Positions 26,393-34,977 of a stretch of DNA of 64,000 nt are shown in pieces (the stretch's first letter is position 1; every line of letters starts with the position of its first letter). Below the pieces are notes generated by a model, which was not told the origin of the DNA, ran no database searches, and worked only from the letters and a program-made list of their open reading frames with translations. Made by a program: the position numbers and the translations under genes. The stretch comes from Streptomyces violaceusniger Tu 4113 (GTDB lineage: Bacteria > Actinomycetota > Actinomycetes > Streptomycetales > Streptomycetaceae), in the NCBI RefSeq assembly GCF_000147815.2, contig NC_015957.1:7192001-7256000 (forward strand), in the 5' to 3' direction.

Positions 26393-27772
26393 GCCGGGGA
26401 GCTCCGGCAGGCGCGGGGTGTGGAGCCAGGCGGTGAACAGCGCGTCGAGAGGCTCCGCGGCGCGGCGCCGGGCGAGAGCGGTGAACTCCTCGGTGGTGAC
26501 GGTGGCGTGGCGGTACGTGGCCGTCCATTCCCGCAGCACCGCGAAGAAGGTGTCGTCGCCGAGGACCGTCCGGAGCGCGTGCAGCGTCAGTGCGCCCCGC
26601 TGGTAGACCCGGTCGTCGAACATCCGCGGCATGCCCGGGTCCGCGACCAGCAGGTCCTGCGGCTGATCCGCCAGCCTGGCCCTGGTGCGGGCCGCGATGA
26701 CGGCGGCGGGGACGCTGCCGGAGGCTTCCGACCACAGCCACTCGGCATACTTGGCGAAGCCCTCGTTCAGCCAGATGTGGCCCCAGTCGGCGACGCTCAG
26801 ACTGTTGCCGAACCACTGGTGGGCCAGCTCATGGGCGACCAGCCGCTCACAGCCGCGGTGCCCGTCGACATGGTTGGCGCCGAAGATGGCGAGCGTCTGT
26901 GCCTCGACCGGCACCTCCAGCTCGTCGTCCGTCACCACCACGGCGTACTCGTCGAACGGGTACGGGCCGAAGAGGTCCTCGAAGGCGGCCATCATCCGGG
27001 GCTGGCGGGCGAAGTCGTGGTCGAAGCGGTCGCGCAGCCGCGGCGGTACCGCCGCCCGCTGGGGCACCGGGCTCACGGCCGCATCGGTCAGCTCGACCAG
27101 GTCGTACAGGCCGATCTGGACGGTGGCGAGATAGCTGGACATCGGCGCCGGGTGCTCGTACACCCAGGTCGTGGTGGAGGCGTTGACCGTGCTCGAGTCC
27201 AGGGTCCCGGCGGCGACCACCGTGTACGGCGACGGCGCGGTCACCGCGATCCGGTACGACGCCTTGTCGGCCGGGTGGTCGTTGCACGGGAACCAGGACG
27301 GCGCGCCGATCGGCTGGCCCGCCACCAGCGCCCCGTCCTCGAGCTGCTCCCAGCCCAGGTCGCCCCAGTGCCGGGTCTTCACCGGCCGGGGCACCCCGAC
27401 GTACCGCACCTCCACGGTGAACGGGGCCCCGGCGGGCAGCGGGCGCGCGGGGCGGATGCGCAGCTTGTCCGCCCGGTGGGTGTAGCGGGCCGCGCGGGCC
27501 CCGTCGACCAGCACCCCGTCGACCCGGAACGCGCCGAGGTCGAGGCTGAACCCGGACAGCGGCTCGCCGGCGGCGCCCGGCTCGGCGACCGCCGAGATCC
27601 GCGCGCGGCCCGAGAGCCGGCCGGTGTTCGGACGGTAGGTCAGCTCCAGGTCGTAATGGGTCACCCGGTAGCCGCCGTTGCCGTGCTCGGGCAGATAGGA
27701 GTCCCCGGACCGGTCCGCCCCGGCGCCGCCGCCGGGCGCGGCCTGCGCCCGGCCGCTCTTGCCCCTGCTCAC
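26384..27772 (-). CDS. pldII: M1 zinc aminopeptidase, likely epsilon-poly-lysine-degrading enzyme
   Basis: The 462-residue gluzincin has the zinc site VAHELAHQWFG near residue 312 and the third ligand in WLNEGFAKYAEWL. An exopeptidase-type motif precedes them (the usual GAMEN is replaced by VPVEAQTLAIFG). The N-terminal beta domain begins VTHYDLELTYRPN. There is no obvious signal peptide. The GTG start overlaps the stop of the synthetase gene (GTGA), so the two are co-translated. In Streptomyces albulus, pls is followed by an aminopeptidase gene (pldII) whose product degrades epsilon-poly-L-lysine. The same order and length here are the reason for the symbol. Activity on the polymer is inferred. 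Confidence 0.8.
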   Translation of the reverse strand: MSRGKSGRAQAAPGGGAGADRSGDSYLPEHGNGGYRVTHYDLELTYRPNTGRLSGRARISAVAEPGAAGEPLSGFSLDLGAFRVDGVLVDGARAARYTHRADKLRIRPARPLPAGAPFTVEVRYVGVPRPVKTRHWGDLGWEQLEDGALVAGQPIGAPSWFPCNDHPADKASYRIAVTAPSPYTVVAAGTLDSSTVNASTTTWVYEHPAPMSSYLATVQIGLYDLVELTDAAVSPVPQRAAVPPRLRDRFDHDFARQPRMMAAFEDLFGPYPFDEYAVVVTDDELEVPVEAQTLAIFGANHVDGHRGCERLVAHELAHQWFGNSLSVADWGHIWLNEGFAKYAEWLWSEASGSVPAAVIAARTRARLADQPQDLLVADPGMPRMFDDRVYQRGALTLHALRTVLGDDTFFAVLREWTATYRHATVTTEEFTALARRRAAEPLDALFTAWLHTPRLPELPGPR

Positions 27773-30700
27773 TTCGCCGTACCCTCCGTCTTCCGCATGT
27801 CCTGCGCCTTCTCCGGCTTCCACGCCGCGATCGGGTTGCCGAGCCACCATGTGCCCGCGGGCAGCGTCTCGCCGCGCATCACCAGCGACGCCGGCCCCAC
27901 CGTGGCACATGTGCCGACCGTGGCGCCCGGCAGCACGATGCCGTGCGGGCCCAGGGTGGCGCCCTCCTCCAGCACCACCTGGTCCATGCGCATGATCCGA
28001 TCGTGGAAGAGATGGGTCTGTACCACACACCCCCGGTTCACGCTCGCGCCCGAGCCGATCCGTACCAGATCGGCCTCCGGCAGCCAGTACGTCTCGCACC
28101 ACACCCCGCGCCCGATGCGCGCGCCGAGGCCCCGCAGCCACCAGTTCATCAGCGGCGTACCGGACACGGCCCCGACCAGCCACGGGACGGCCAGCACCTC
28201 CACGAAGGTGTCCGCCAGCTCGTTGCGCCACACGAACGAGCTCCACAGCGGGCGTTCGGCTGCCCTGAACCGGCCCATCAGCAGCCACTTGGCCAGCACC
28301 GCCACGGCGCACGCGAGCAGACCGCCCGCGAGCAGCAGCACCCCGCCGGCCGCCATGGCCGCGGCGAATCCCCACCGTGCGGCGAGGGTCCCGAAGGCGG
28401 CCAGCACCAGCACCGCGAGCGCCGCACCACCCATCACGGGGACGATCCGGCACAGCTCGACCGCGCCGCGGGCCCACTTCAGCCGCCGCGCCGGACGGTA
28501 GGTACGGCTCTGGTCGCCCTCCGCGGCCGCCCGCGGCAGCTTCATCGGCGGCATCCCGAGCCACGAGCTGCCCGCCTTGGCGCCCCTGGGCGCGGCGGAC
28601 AGCACGCCGACCAGACCGCGCTTGGGCACCGAACTGCCGCCCACGGCCATCCCGGAGTTGCCGAGGAACGCCATCTTGCCGACTCGCGACTCCGCGATCC
28701 GCAGCCGGCCGCCGCCCAGTTCGTAGGAGGCGACCATGGTGTCGTCGGCGAGGAACGCGCCGTCGCCGACGGTGGTCATCGACGGCAGGGCCAGCACGGT
28801 GGACGCCTCGACCCCGCGCCCGACCTTCATGCCGAGGGCCCGCAGCCACACCGGGGTGAACAGGCTGGCGTACAGCGGGAACAGATGCACCCGCGCCATG
28901 TCCATCAACCGCTCGGTGGCCCATGCCTGCCAGGCGATCCGCCCGTGGACGGGATGGTGACCCGCGCGCAGGCCGAGGCCGAGCGTCCGCACCCCGGCCA
29001 GGACAAACAGTGCGTAGCACACCATTCCGGCCACCGTCGCAAGCGGCACGGCGGCCAGCGCGTGGAGCAGCGCCGTGCCCGCGTCGCGGGTGCCCCGCAC
29101 GAACAGCGTGAGGACGGCGAGCGCGGGCAGCAGCGCCAGTGCGGGCAACAGGGTCAGCCCCAGCGAGGTGAGCCCGTACACGAACGCCCAGCGGCGGGTG
29201 CGGGCCGGCCGGCCCTCGGGCCGACGGTGCGCCGCCTTACCGGACTTGGCCGCCGGCACGCCCGCCCAGCGGCGCCCCGCGGGCACCGCACCGGTCACCC
29301 CGGACCCCGGGGCGACCTCGGCGCGCTTGCCGATCCGGGCGCCGGGGAAGAGCGTGCTGCGGGCGCCGACCGTGGCGCCCGCGCCGATCCGGATCCGGCC
29401 GATCCGCAGCCGGTCGCCGTCCAGCCAGTGGCCGGACAGATCGACCTCGGGCTCGACCGCGCTGCCCTTCCCGAGCTTGAGCATCCCGGTCACCGGCGGC
29501 AGCGCGTGCAGATCGACGTCGTCGCCGACGCGCACGCCCAGCGCCCTCGCGTAGTGGGTGAGCCAACTGCCGGACAGGCCGGTGGCACCGCTCAGCTCGG
29601 CCAGCCGCTCGGCCGTCCACAGCCGCAGGTGGACGCCGCCGCCGCGCGGGTACGTCCCCGGCTTCACACCCCGCAGCAGCAGCCGCGCACCACCCGCGGC
29701 GATCGCGATCCGGCCGGGCGGCGAGACGCAGAACAGCCAGCCGAGCAGGATCCACCACCAGGAGACGGTGGGCGCGTAAGGGGCGGCACCGCAAAGGTTC
29801 AGCACGTTGAAGACCGCGGCCGCGGCCACACCCCAGCGCAGCCCTGCGACCGTCAGCAGCGGCAGCATCAGCAGCGTCTGCGCGACACCGGTACGCCCGG
29901 GTACGGGCCGTACGGTGCGCGGGGCCGTCGTCTCGCCGCCCGACGCCTCCAGCGTCCGGGCGAGCGCGCCCAGCCGCGGGTTCTGGTAGATGTCGCTGAC
30001 CGATCCGCTGGGGTAGCGGTCCCGGATCCGCGAGACGAGCTGGGCGGCGGCGAGGCTGCCACCGCCGGCCGCGAAGAAGTCGGCATCCGGCCCGCTCGCC
30101 GGGGTGCCCAGCACCTCGCCCCACAGCTCGGCCAGCCAGCTCTCGGTCTCGGTCAGCTCGTCCGCCGGACCGGCCGTGCCGACCCCCGGCAGCGGCCAGG
30201 GCAGCGCCGCCCGGTCCACCTTGCCGGAGGTACGGGTGGGCAGCGTGCCGACCACCGCGAGCAGCGGCACCAGCGCGGCGGGCAGCGCCTGCCGCAGCCG
30301 CTCCAGCGCGTCCGTCTGGTCGAAGCCGGTGCCCGTGTCCTCGCCGCCGTCCTCCGCCGTGCCCTCCTCGGGCACGACATAGCCCACCAGCAACTGGTGG
30401 CCCGCCTTGGTCGTCCGTACCGCGGCCGCGGCGCCCGCAACGCCCGGCAGCGCCTGCAGCGCGGCGTCCACCTCCCCCAGCTCGATCCGGCGGCCGCCCA
30501 GCTTGATCTGTTCGTCGGCTCGACCGACGAACAGCAGCCCCGCCTCCTCGGCGCGTACCAGGTCACCGCTGCGGTACGCCCGCGACCAGCCCAGCGACGG
30601 CAGCGGGGCGTACTTCTCGGCGTCCTTCGCCGGGTCGAGATACCGGGCCAGCCCGACCCCGCCGATCACCAGCTCCCCGACCTCGCCCATGGGCACGGCC

Positions 30701-31764
30701 TCACCCCGGGCGTTCACGACCGCCAGCTCCCAGCCGTCGAGCGGCAGCCCGATCCGCACCGGGCCCTCGCCGGTGAGCTGCGCGGCGCACGCGACGACCG
30801 TGGCCTCGGTCGGACCGTAGGTGTTCCACACCTCGCGGCCCTCCACCGCCATCCGCTCGGCCAGTTCCGGCGGGCACGCCTCGCCGCCGAAGATCAGCAG
30901 CCGTACGTCGTCCAACGCCTCCACCGGCCACAGCGCCGCCAGCGTGGGGACCGTGGAGACCACGGTGATCTCCTGCTCGACCAGCCAGGGGCCGAGGTCG
31001 ACGCCCGTGCGCACCAGCGACCGGGGCGCCGGCACCAGGCAGGCGCCCCTGCGCCAGGCGAGCCACATCTCCTCGCAGGACGCGTCGAAGGCCACCGACA
31101 GGCCGGCCAGCACCCGGTCGCCCGGTCCCATGGGCTCATCGGCCAGGAACAGCCCGGCCTCGGCGTCCACGAACGCGGCCGCGCTGCGGTGGGTGACGGC
31201 GACGCCCTTGGGCTTGCCGGTCGATCCGGAGGTGAAGATGATCCACGCGTCGTCGCCGGGCCCCGGGCGGCCGGGGACGCCGTGCGGCTCGGCGCGCACC
31301 GTCATCTCGAGCGCGTCGCCGAGGACCACGCTCACCGCGGCCTCGGAGAAGACCAGCTCGGCCCGCTCGTCCGGGTCCTCCGCGTCCACCGGCACATAGG
31401 CCGCCCCGGCGGCCAGCACGGCAAGGATCCCGACGTACAGATCGGCGGTCCCGGACGGGACGCGGATGCCCACCCGGTCACCGACACCGAGGCCCGCCTC
31501 GACCAGCCGCAGCCGCACCCTCTCCACCTCGGCAAGGAGCGCACGGTAGCTGAGCGCCGCCGTACCGTCATCGACGGCAGGGGCGTTCGGGTGGCGACGG
31601 GCCGTCTCTCCGAGGACGTCCATGAGGGTGCGCTCGGCGTGGGCGCCGCGCCCGGGGAACAGGGCGGGCGGTGCCGAGGGCTCCTCCCCGGCGGGTGCGA
31701 GCAGCGGGTCGATCAGTGCCTGGGACTCGTCGATCAGTGCCTGGGACTCGTCTATTACGGCCAT
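27769..31764 (-). CDS. pls: Epsilon-poly-L-lysine synthetase-like membrane NRPS
   Basis: The 1331-residue protein has an adenylation domain (about 45-530; DDAWIIFTSGSTGKPKGVAV near 180, VWNTYGPTEATVV near 320, YRSGDLVRAEEAGLLFVGRA) and a carrier domain with FFAAGGGSLAAAQL near 568. From about 630 onwards come six hydrophobic membrane segments around three soluble hexapeptide-rich domains (for example IGAGATVGARSTLFPGARIG and EEGATLGPHGIVLPGATVG). There is no condensation or thioesterase domain. This is the architecture and length of Pls (about 1319 residues), which polymerises L-lysine through its epsilon-amine. Relatives make poly-diaminopropionate or poly-diaminobutyrate. The neighbouring pldII-like gene favours lysine. 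ATG 31764 follows GGAGAGG. Confidence 0.85.
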   Translation of the reverse strand: MAVIDESQALIDESQALIDPLLAPAGEEPSAPPALFPGRGAHAERTLMDVLGETARRHPNAPAVDDGTAALSYRALLAEVERVRLRLVEAGLGVGDRVGIRVPSGTADLYVGILAVLAAGAAYVPVDAEDPDERAELVFSEAAVSVVLGDALEMTVRAEPHGVPGRPGPGDDAWIIFTSGSTGKPKGVAVTHRSAAAFVDAEAGLFLADEPMGPGDRVLAGLSVAFDASCEEMWLAWRRGACLVPAPRSLVRTGVDLGPWLVEQEITVVSTVPTLAALWPVEALDDVRLLIFGGEACPPELAERMAVEGREVWNTYGPTEATVVACAAQLTGEGPVRIGLPLDGWELAVVNARGEAVPMGEVGELVIGGVGLARYLDPAKDAEKYAPLPSLGWSRAYRSGDLVRAEEAGLLFVGRADEQIKLGGRRIELGEVDAALQALPGVAGAAAAVRTTKAGHQLLVGYVVPEEGTAEDGGEDTGTGFDQTDALERLRQALPAALVPLLAVVGTLPTRTSGKVDRAALPWPLPGVGTAGPADELTETESWLAELWGEVLGTPASGPDADFFAAGGGSLAAAQLVSRIRDRYPSGSVSDIYQNPRLGALARTLEASGGETTAPRTVRPVPGRTGVAQTLLMLPLLTVAGLRWGVAAAAVFNVLNLCGAAPYAPTVSWWWILLGWLFCVSPPGRIAIAAGGARLLLRGVKPGTYPRGGGVHLRLWTAERLAELSGATGLSGSWLTHYARALGVRVGDDVDLHALPPVTGMLKLGKGSAVEPEVDLSGHWLDGDRLRIGRIRIGAGATVGARSTLFPGARIGKRAEVAPGSGVTGAVPAGRRWAGVPAAKSGKAAHRRPEGRPARTRRWAFVYGLTSLGLTLLPALALLPALAVLTLFVRGTRDAGTALLHALAAVPLATVAGMVCYALFVLAGVRTLGLGLRAGHHPVHGRIAWQAWATERLMDMARVHLFPLYASLFTPVWLRALGMKVGRGVEASTVLALPSMTTVGDGAFLADDTMVASYELGGGRLRIAESRVGKMAFLGNSGMAVGGSSVPKRGLVGVLSAAPRGAKAGSSWLGMPPMKLPRAAAEGDQSRTYRPARRLKWARGAVELCRIVPVMGGAALAVLVLAAFGTLAARWGFAAAMAAGGVLLLAGGLLACAVAVLAKWLLMGRFRAAERPLWSSFVWRNELADTFVEVLAVPWLVGAVSGTPLMNWWLRGLGARIGRGVWCETYWLPEADLVRIGSGASVNRGCVVQTHLFHDRIMRMDQVVLEEGATLGPHGIVLPGATVGTCATVGPASLVMRGETLPAGTWWLGNPIAAWKPEKAQDMRKTEGTAK

Positions 31765-32470
31765 CCGGCCTCTCCGCAGTCGGTGAACCGAATGTTCGGC
31801 GACACCGCCCGGTCAACCCGGACCATCGGCCTCTGCCATCCGGCTCCACACTGAGCCGGGTCCCGAACACCCGCTCGCGGCTGATGGTTTCCGCGAGGGC
31901 GACCACTCGGCTCGGCCGTCCAGCGGCCGGCTCGAATCGCGGGCACCGGTGATCGGACGGGCATGCTCCGCCCCCTCCGGTCGAACCGACGCCCGCATAC
32001 GCCGAACAGGCAGTTTACCCAGCGTTAACCGGAGCCGCTCGCCTTCCGAGGCGTCGGTGGCCCGAGCCCGTGGCCGCGCGGCACGGTGGCACGCCGTTCC
32101 CAACCACCGCCGTCCCTCTCGTATCGTGCCTGGCGGGAGCCGAATTTTCCGGTCTCGCTCGCGGCCCGGCGGCGGCCACCCGACGGGCCCCGACCCTGTG
32201 GTCGGTCTCACAGCGGCCGCAGTCCGGGCGGGCGCCCTTTTGAAACTGCGGCCTGAACCCGGCCCCGCCAGAACCACCAAGATCAGGCCCCGCACAGGGT
32301 CCTCTCCGCTGTCCTCGGCTGGGAGCAGCCCCCGGACGCACTGCTTCATCTGAGACGTGGGGATGCCAGGAAGCTCGGGTGATGTGGTCCGGGCCAGGAG
32401 GATGCGAGGTCCGGGATCCCGGACCAGGGCTTCGGCGTGGTCCACCGCCCGCCCTCCGCCTCAACCCTTG
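31765..32470. other. About 700 bp without a recognisable gene, upstream of pls
   Basis: Both strands have long open frames here, but they are arginine/proline-rich products of GC bias without recognisable motifs. The stretch must contain the pls promoter. I see no palindrome or repeat strong enough to call within it. Confidence 0.5.
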
Positions 32471-32476
32471 ATTCAT

Positions 32477-32514
32477 CTATCGATACTCGATAGATTCCCA
32501 TCGCAACTCGATGG
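32477..32514. promoter_or_regulatory. Two adjacent palindromes before the DUF2975-XRE operon
   Basis: CTATCGATACTCGATAG at 32477-32493 is a perfect palindrome with 7-base arms. CCATCG (32498-32503) and CGATGG (32509-32514) form a second with 6-base arms. Both share a CGAT core, and the second ends 11 bases before the operon start codon, overlapping the ribosome-binding region. Autorepression by the small XRE protein of the operon is the likely use. Confidence 0.6.
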
Positions 32515-32525
32515 AAGGATGGGAC

Positions 32526-33017
32526 ATGGGAAAGCTGGCAGTGCGTGCGCTTCGCGCCGTGCTCGTGGTGGTGCTCGCCGGCACCGTGTTCGTGCAGGCA
32601 TTGATGATGTGGGTGCTGGTCAGCGGGAGCGACCCGGAGGACGGGTCGCTGCCGCTGACCCCGCTGCGCGTGATCACGATCCTGGGCATGGGGTCGGCCC
32701 AGGTCGCCCTGGTCAGCGTATGGCGGCTGGTGACGATGGTGCGACGCGGAACCGTGTTCTCCCACGCCGCCTTCCGGTACGTCGACGCCGTGATCGGCGC
32801 GATCGTGGCGGCTGCCCTCCTGTGGTTCGCGGTCACGGCCCTCAATGCGCCGGGCCAGCGGGCCGACCCGGGCGTCACCGTCATCATGGGCGGGGTCGGC
32901 GTGGCCATCCTGGGGGTCGCGCTCATCGTGCTCGTGCTGCGGATGCTGCTCGCCCAGGCCGTCGCGCGCGATGTCGAAGCGGCACAGATGCAGGCCGAGT
33001 TGGACGAGGTGATCTGA
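32526..33017 (+). CDS. DUF2975 membrane protein
   Basis: The 163-residue protein has four hydrophobic segments: about residues 5-28, 40-62, 80-105 and 118-145. The spacing and the RRGTVFSHAAFRYVDAV loop after helix 2 are typical of DUF2975 proteins. Start ATG 32526 is preceded by GGAAGG. The stop overlaps the start of a small XRE regulator (TGATG). DUF2975 and a short HTH protein form a common two-gene pair in Gram-positive bacteria, in which the membrane protein is thought to modulate the regulator. The signal is unknown. Confidence 0.8.
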   Translation: MGKLAVRALRAVLVVVLAGTVFVQALMMWVLVSGSDPEDGSLPLTPLRVITILGMGSAQVALVSVWRLVTMVRRGTVFSHAAFRYVDAVIGAIVAAALLWFAVTALNAPGQRADPGVTVIMGGVGVAILGVALIVLVLRMLLAQAVARDVEAAQMQAELDEVI

Positions 33018-33238
33018 TGCCGATCGTCGTCGACATCGATGTGATGCTGGCCAGGCGGAAGATGTCCGTGGGCGACCTCGCGGACCGCGTAGGGATCACG
33101 CCCGCCAACCTGGCGGTACTCAAGAACGGCCGCGCCAAGGCGGTGCGTTTCGCGACGCTCGCCGCGCTCTGCGAGGTGCTCAAGTGCCAGCCGGGCGACC
33201 TGCTGCGCTGGGAGGCCGAGGACGCCGCGAGCGAATGA
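33017..33238 (+). CDS. Short XRE regulator paired with DUF2975
   Basis: The 73-residue protein is little more than one HTH domain: MLARRKMSVGDLADRVGITP, then ANLAVLKNGRAKAVRFATLAALCEVLKCQPGDLL. The start overlaps the stop of the DUF2975 gene by one base, so translation is coupled. Close relatives (YozG-like) act as dimeric repressors. The CGAT palindromes upstream of the operon are the obvious binding site. Confidence 0.85.
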   Translation: MPIVVDIDVMLARRKMSVGDLADRVGITPANLAVLKNGRAKAVRFATLAALCEVLKCQPGDLLRWEAEDAASE

Positions 33239-33352
33239 CGTGCCCCCGGGCGGGCGTGAAAACGCCTGACACCACCGGCCCGCGACACGGCACGCGGACC
33301 GCACACTGCCGCCACCTTGTACGTCGACCGCACCGCCGATTTTCCCGTTGGC

Positions 33353-33631
33353 TCACGCCGCGTGGTGGTAGGTGTCGTAGTGACCGCCCGTGGTAATGAG
33401 GAGCTGCGCCGTGGCGTAGGCGTCGTAGGTGGCACGGTGCCGCTGGGCGGGAGCGGCCGCGAGGTCCGGCGCGGTGTGCTTGATCAGGGCGTCGAGGCTG
33501 TAGCGGGGCAAGTCCTGGTACGTGGCCTTGGCCAGGCGGAGCGTGTCGAGCACCCGCCGCTCGGCCGTCTCCGGGTCGGCCCCGCGCCAGCGGGGGTGGT
33601 TCCGACCGAGGTGGCGGCCGAGCGGCGTCAT
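33353..33631 (-). pseudogene. C-terminal fragment of a DnaQ-like 3'-5' exonuclease gene
   Basis: The 92-residue frame contains VLDTLRLAKATYQDLPRYSL, DALIKHTAPDL and QRHRATYDAYATAQLLI. This is the C-terminal half of DnaQ-fold exonucleases with the late catalytic H...D (HRATYDA). The N-terminal DxE exonuclease motif is absent. In its place the frame crosses a CRISPR-like palindromic unit (33575-33598). The C-terminus also stops early (HYDTYHHAA). It is a remnant joined to repeat DNA. Confidence 0.6.
33575..33598. repeat. CRISPR-like 24-bp unit, copy 1
   Basis: The 24 bases are identical to 40200-40223 in the same orientation. The core CCCCGC-GCCA-GCGGGG is a 6-base-arm hairpin preceded by GTCGG and followed by GGTG, the form of type I-E CRISPR repeats in Streptomyces. 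Only one copy is present here, with no spacers and no cas genes nearby, so it is at most a remnant. Confidence 0.5.
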
Positions 33632-33674
33632 GACGACACACCCTCTTGGGTATCCGCCGCCCCTCGCCCCAAGG

Positions 33675-34067
33675 TCAGGCGGTCAACTGCCGAGGCACAT
33701 CGGCGGAATCATGCAGGTTTGTCATCTGCGCGAATCGGCCGTCGCTGACCTTGTAGATGGCGTACTCGACGATCTCGAACGAGGCGCCGGTCGGAGCAAC
33801 GCCGAGCCATTCCTTCACCGGGGTGCCGGTGTTGACGACGCGCACAGCGATGCGGTCGCGGTCGAGCAGCAGTTCCTTGACCTCCCAGTGAAGGTTCGGA
33901 ACGGCATCGATGCTGTGCTTCATATCGGCAATGACGTTGTCCCTGGTCCCCGACTCGCCGTTCAACATGACCTCGTCGGCGATGAACTCGTCCATCTTGT
34001 CGAGCTCATGGGCGTCGAGCGTCGCGATGTACCGCAGATACCAGTTACGCAGATCGCTGTCAGTCAC
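33675..34067 (-). CDS. SnoaL-like ester cyclase-family protein
   Basis: The 130-residue protein has the NTF2/SnoaL fold pattern: [20 protein letters not shown] at the N-terminus, then [38 protein letters not shown] and [19 protein letters not shown]. The GTG at 34067 is chosen because AGGAAG precedes it and homologues start there; the frame continues upstream in basic nonsense. Members include polyketide cyclases and unassigned small-molecule enzymes. It lies 127 bp downstream of SDR 2 on the same strand and may belong to the SDR/MmyB regulon. Confidence 0.8.
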   Translation of the reverse strand: MTDSDLRNWYLRYIATLDAHELDKMDEFIADEVMLNGESGTRDNVIADMKHSIDAVPNLHWEVKELLLDRDRIAVRVVNTGTPVKEWLGVAPTGASFEIVEYAIYKVSDGRFAQMTNLHDSADVPRQLTA

Positions 34068-34194
34068 GAGAATCTTCCTTCTTCCTCTCCCCCTGGGCGA
34101 GGTCGCCCGGCTGCGCATAGATGCAACTAGTGGGTGCGAAAATGATTGGGTCTCGGGCGAGGTTGGTCGTCACGGTTGTTCGTCGAGTTCGAGT

Positions 34195-34875
34195 TCAGTA
34201 GGTGATGTGACCCCGGCGGCTGTGGAATTCGCCGGTGGGGCCGTCTGGGCCGAGCAGGGCCAAGGCGACCGTGGCGTCCGTACCCTCGGTGACGCTCTGG
34301 TGACCGCTGTGCTGGTTGAGGTCGGTGGCCGTGTAGCCGGGGTCGGAGGCGTTGATCCGCATCCTGGGCAGGTTCTTGGCGTACTGCACGGTCAGCGTGA
34401 TCACAGCGGCCTTCGAGCTGGCGTAAGGGACCATGTATCCGTTGAAGGAGTCGTCGTCCGGGTCCAGCAGGGCGCGGGGAAAGCCCAGCCCCGAGGCGAC
34501 GTTGACGATCACTGGATTGGACGAGCGCCGCAACAGGGGCAGGGCAGCCTGAGTGACCCGGACGATGCCGAAGACGTTGGTCTCGAACGCCATGCGCATC
34601 GCTTCGACGTCCAGGTCGTCGAGGCCCCACGACGTGCCCACGATGGCCGCATTGTTGATCAGCACGTCGAGTTCGGGCAGGGCCGCGATCGCCTTGTCGA
34701 CGCTGTCCTGGTCGGTGACGTCGAGCTGGACCGGGATCGCGCCGAATTCCCGGGCGGCGCCTCCGGAGGCCAGGTCACGTATGCCGGCGTAGACGGTGTG
34801 GCCTGCGGCGATCAGGCGGCGGGTGGTTTCCAGACCAAGGCCTTTGTTGGCGCCGGTCACCAGGGTTGTGGTCAT
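34195..34875 (-). CDS. Short-chain dehydrogenase/reductase controlled by MmyB regulator 2
   Basis: The 226-residue SDR has TGANKGLG near residue 7, NNAA near 77, the serine region VIVNVASGLG and the catalytic YASSK. The carbonyl-reductase-like TGANKGLGLETTRRL start suggests NADPH use. It is divergent from the MmyB regulator 102 bp away, mirroring the 22.3-24.1 kb pair. The two SDR proteins are only distantly similar, so this is a conserved arrangement rather than a recent duplication. Confidence 0.87.
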   Translation of the reverse strand: MTTTLVTGANKGLGLETTRRLIAAGHTVYAGIRDLASGGAAREFGAIPVQLDVTDQDSVDKAIAALPELDVLINNAAIVGTSWGLDDLDVEAMRMAFETNVFGIVRVTQAALPLLRRSSNPVIVNVASGLGFPRALLDPDDDSFNGYMVPYASSKAAVITLTVQYAKNLPRMRINASDPGYTATDLNQHSGHQSVTEGTDATVALALLGPDGPTGEFHSRRGHITY

Positions 34876-34923
34876 GCCGCCACTCTGCGCCGCCGCCGGG
34901 CCGGCTGACAGGCACTGTTCGAC

Positions 34924-34944
34924 GGTGGGAACGGCAGTACCACC
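34924..34944. promoter_or_regulatory. Inverted repeat between SDR 2 and MmyB regulator 2
   Basis: GGTGG (34924-34928) and CCACC (34940-34944) face each other around an imperfect 11-base centre. The centre is 44 bases from the regulator start and 59 from the SDR start, exactly as for the palindrome at 23200-23222. GGTG/CACC half-sites are shared by both, which supports a common type of MmyB operator. Confidence 0.55.
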
Positions 34945-34977
34945 CGCTTCGCTGGATCCCGGGGCACCATGGAGGGC

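Noticed and set aside
27773..29020. N-terminal extension of the aminopeptidase frame
   Set aside because: It lies inside the synthetase gene in another frame; the GTG overlapping the synthetase stop gives the family-length enzyme.
31813..32445. A gene on the minus strand upstream of pls
   Set aside because: The 210-codon frame has no motif or credible start signal and reads like other GC-bias frames; left as non-coding.
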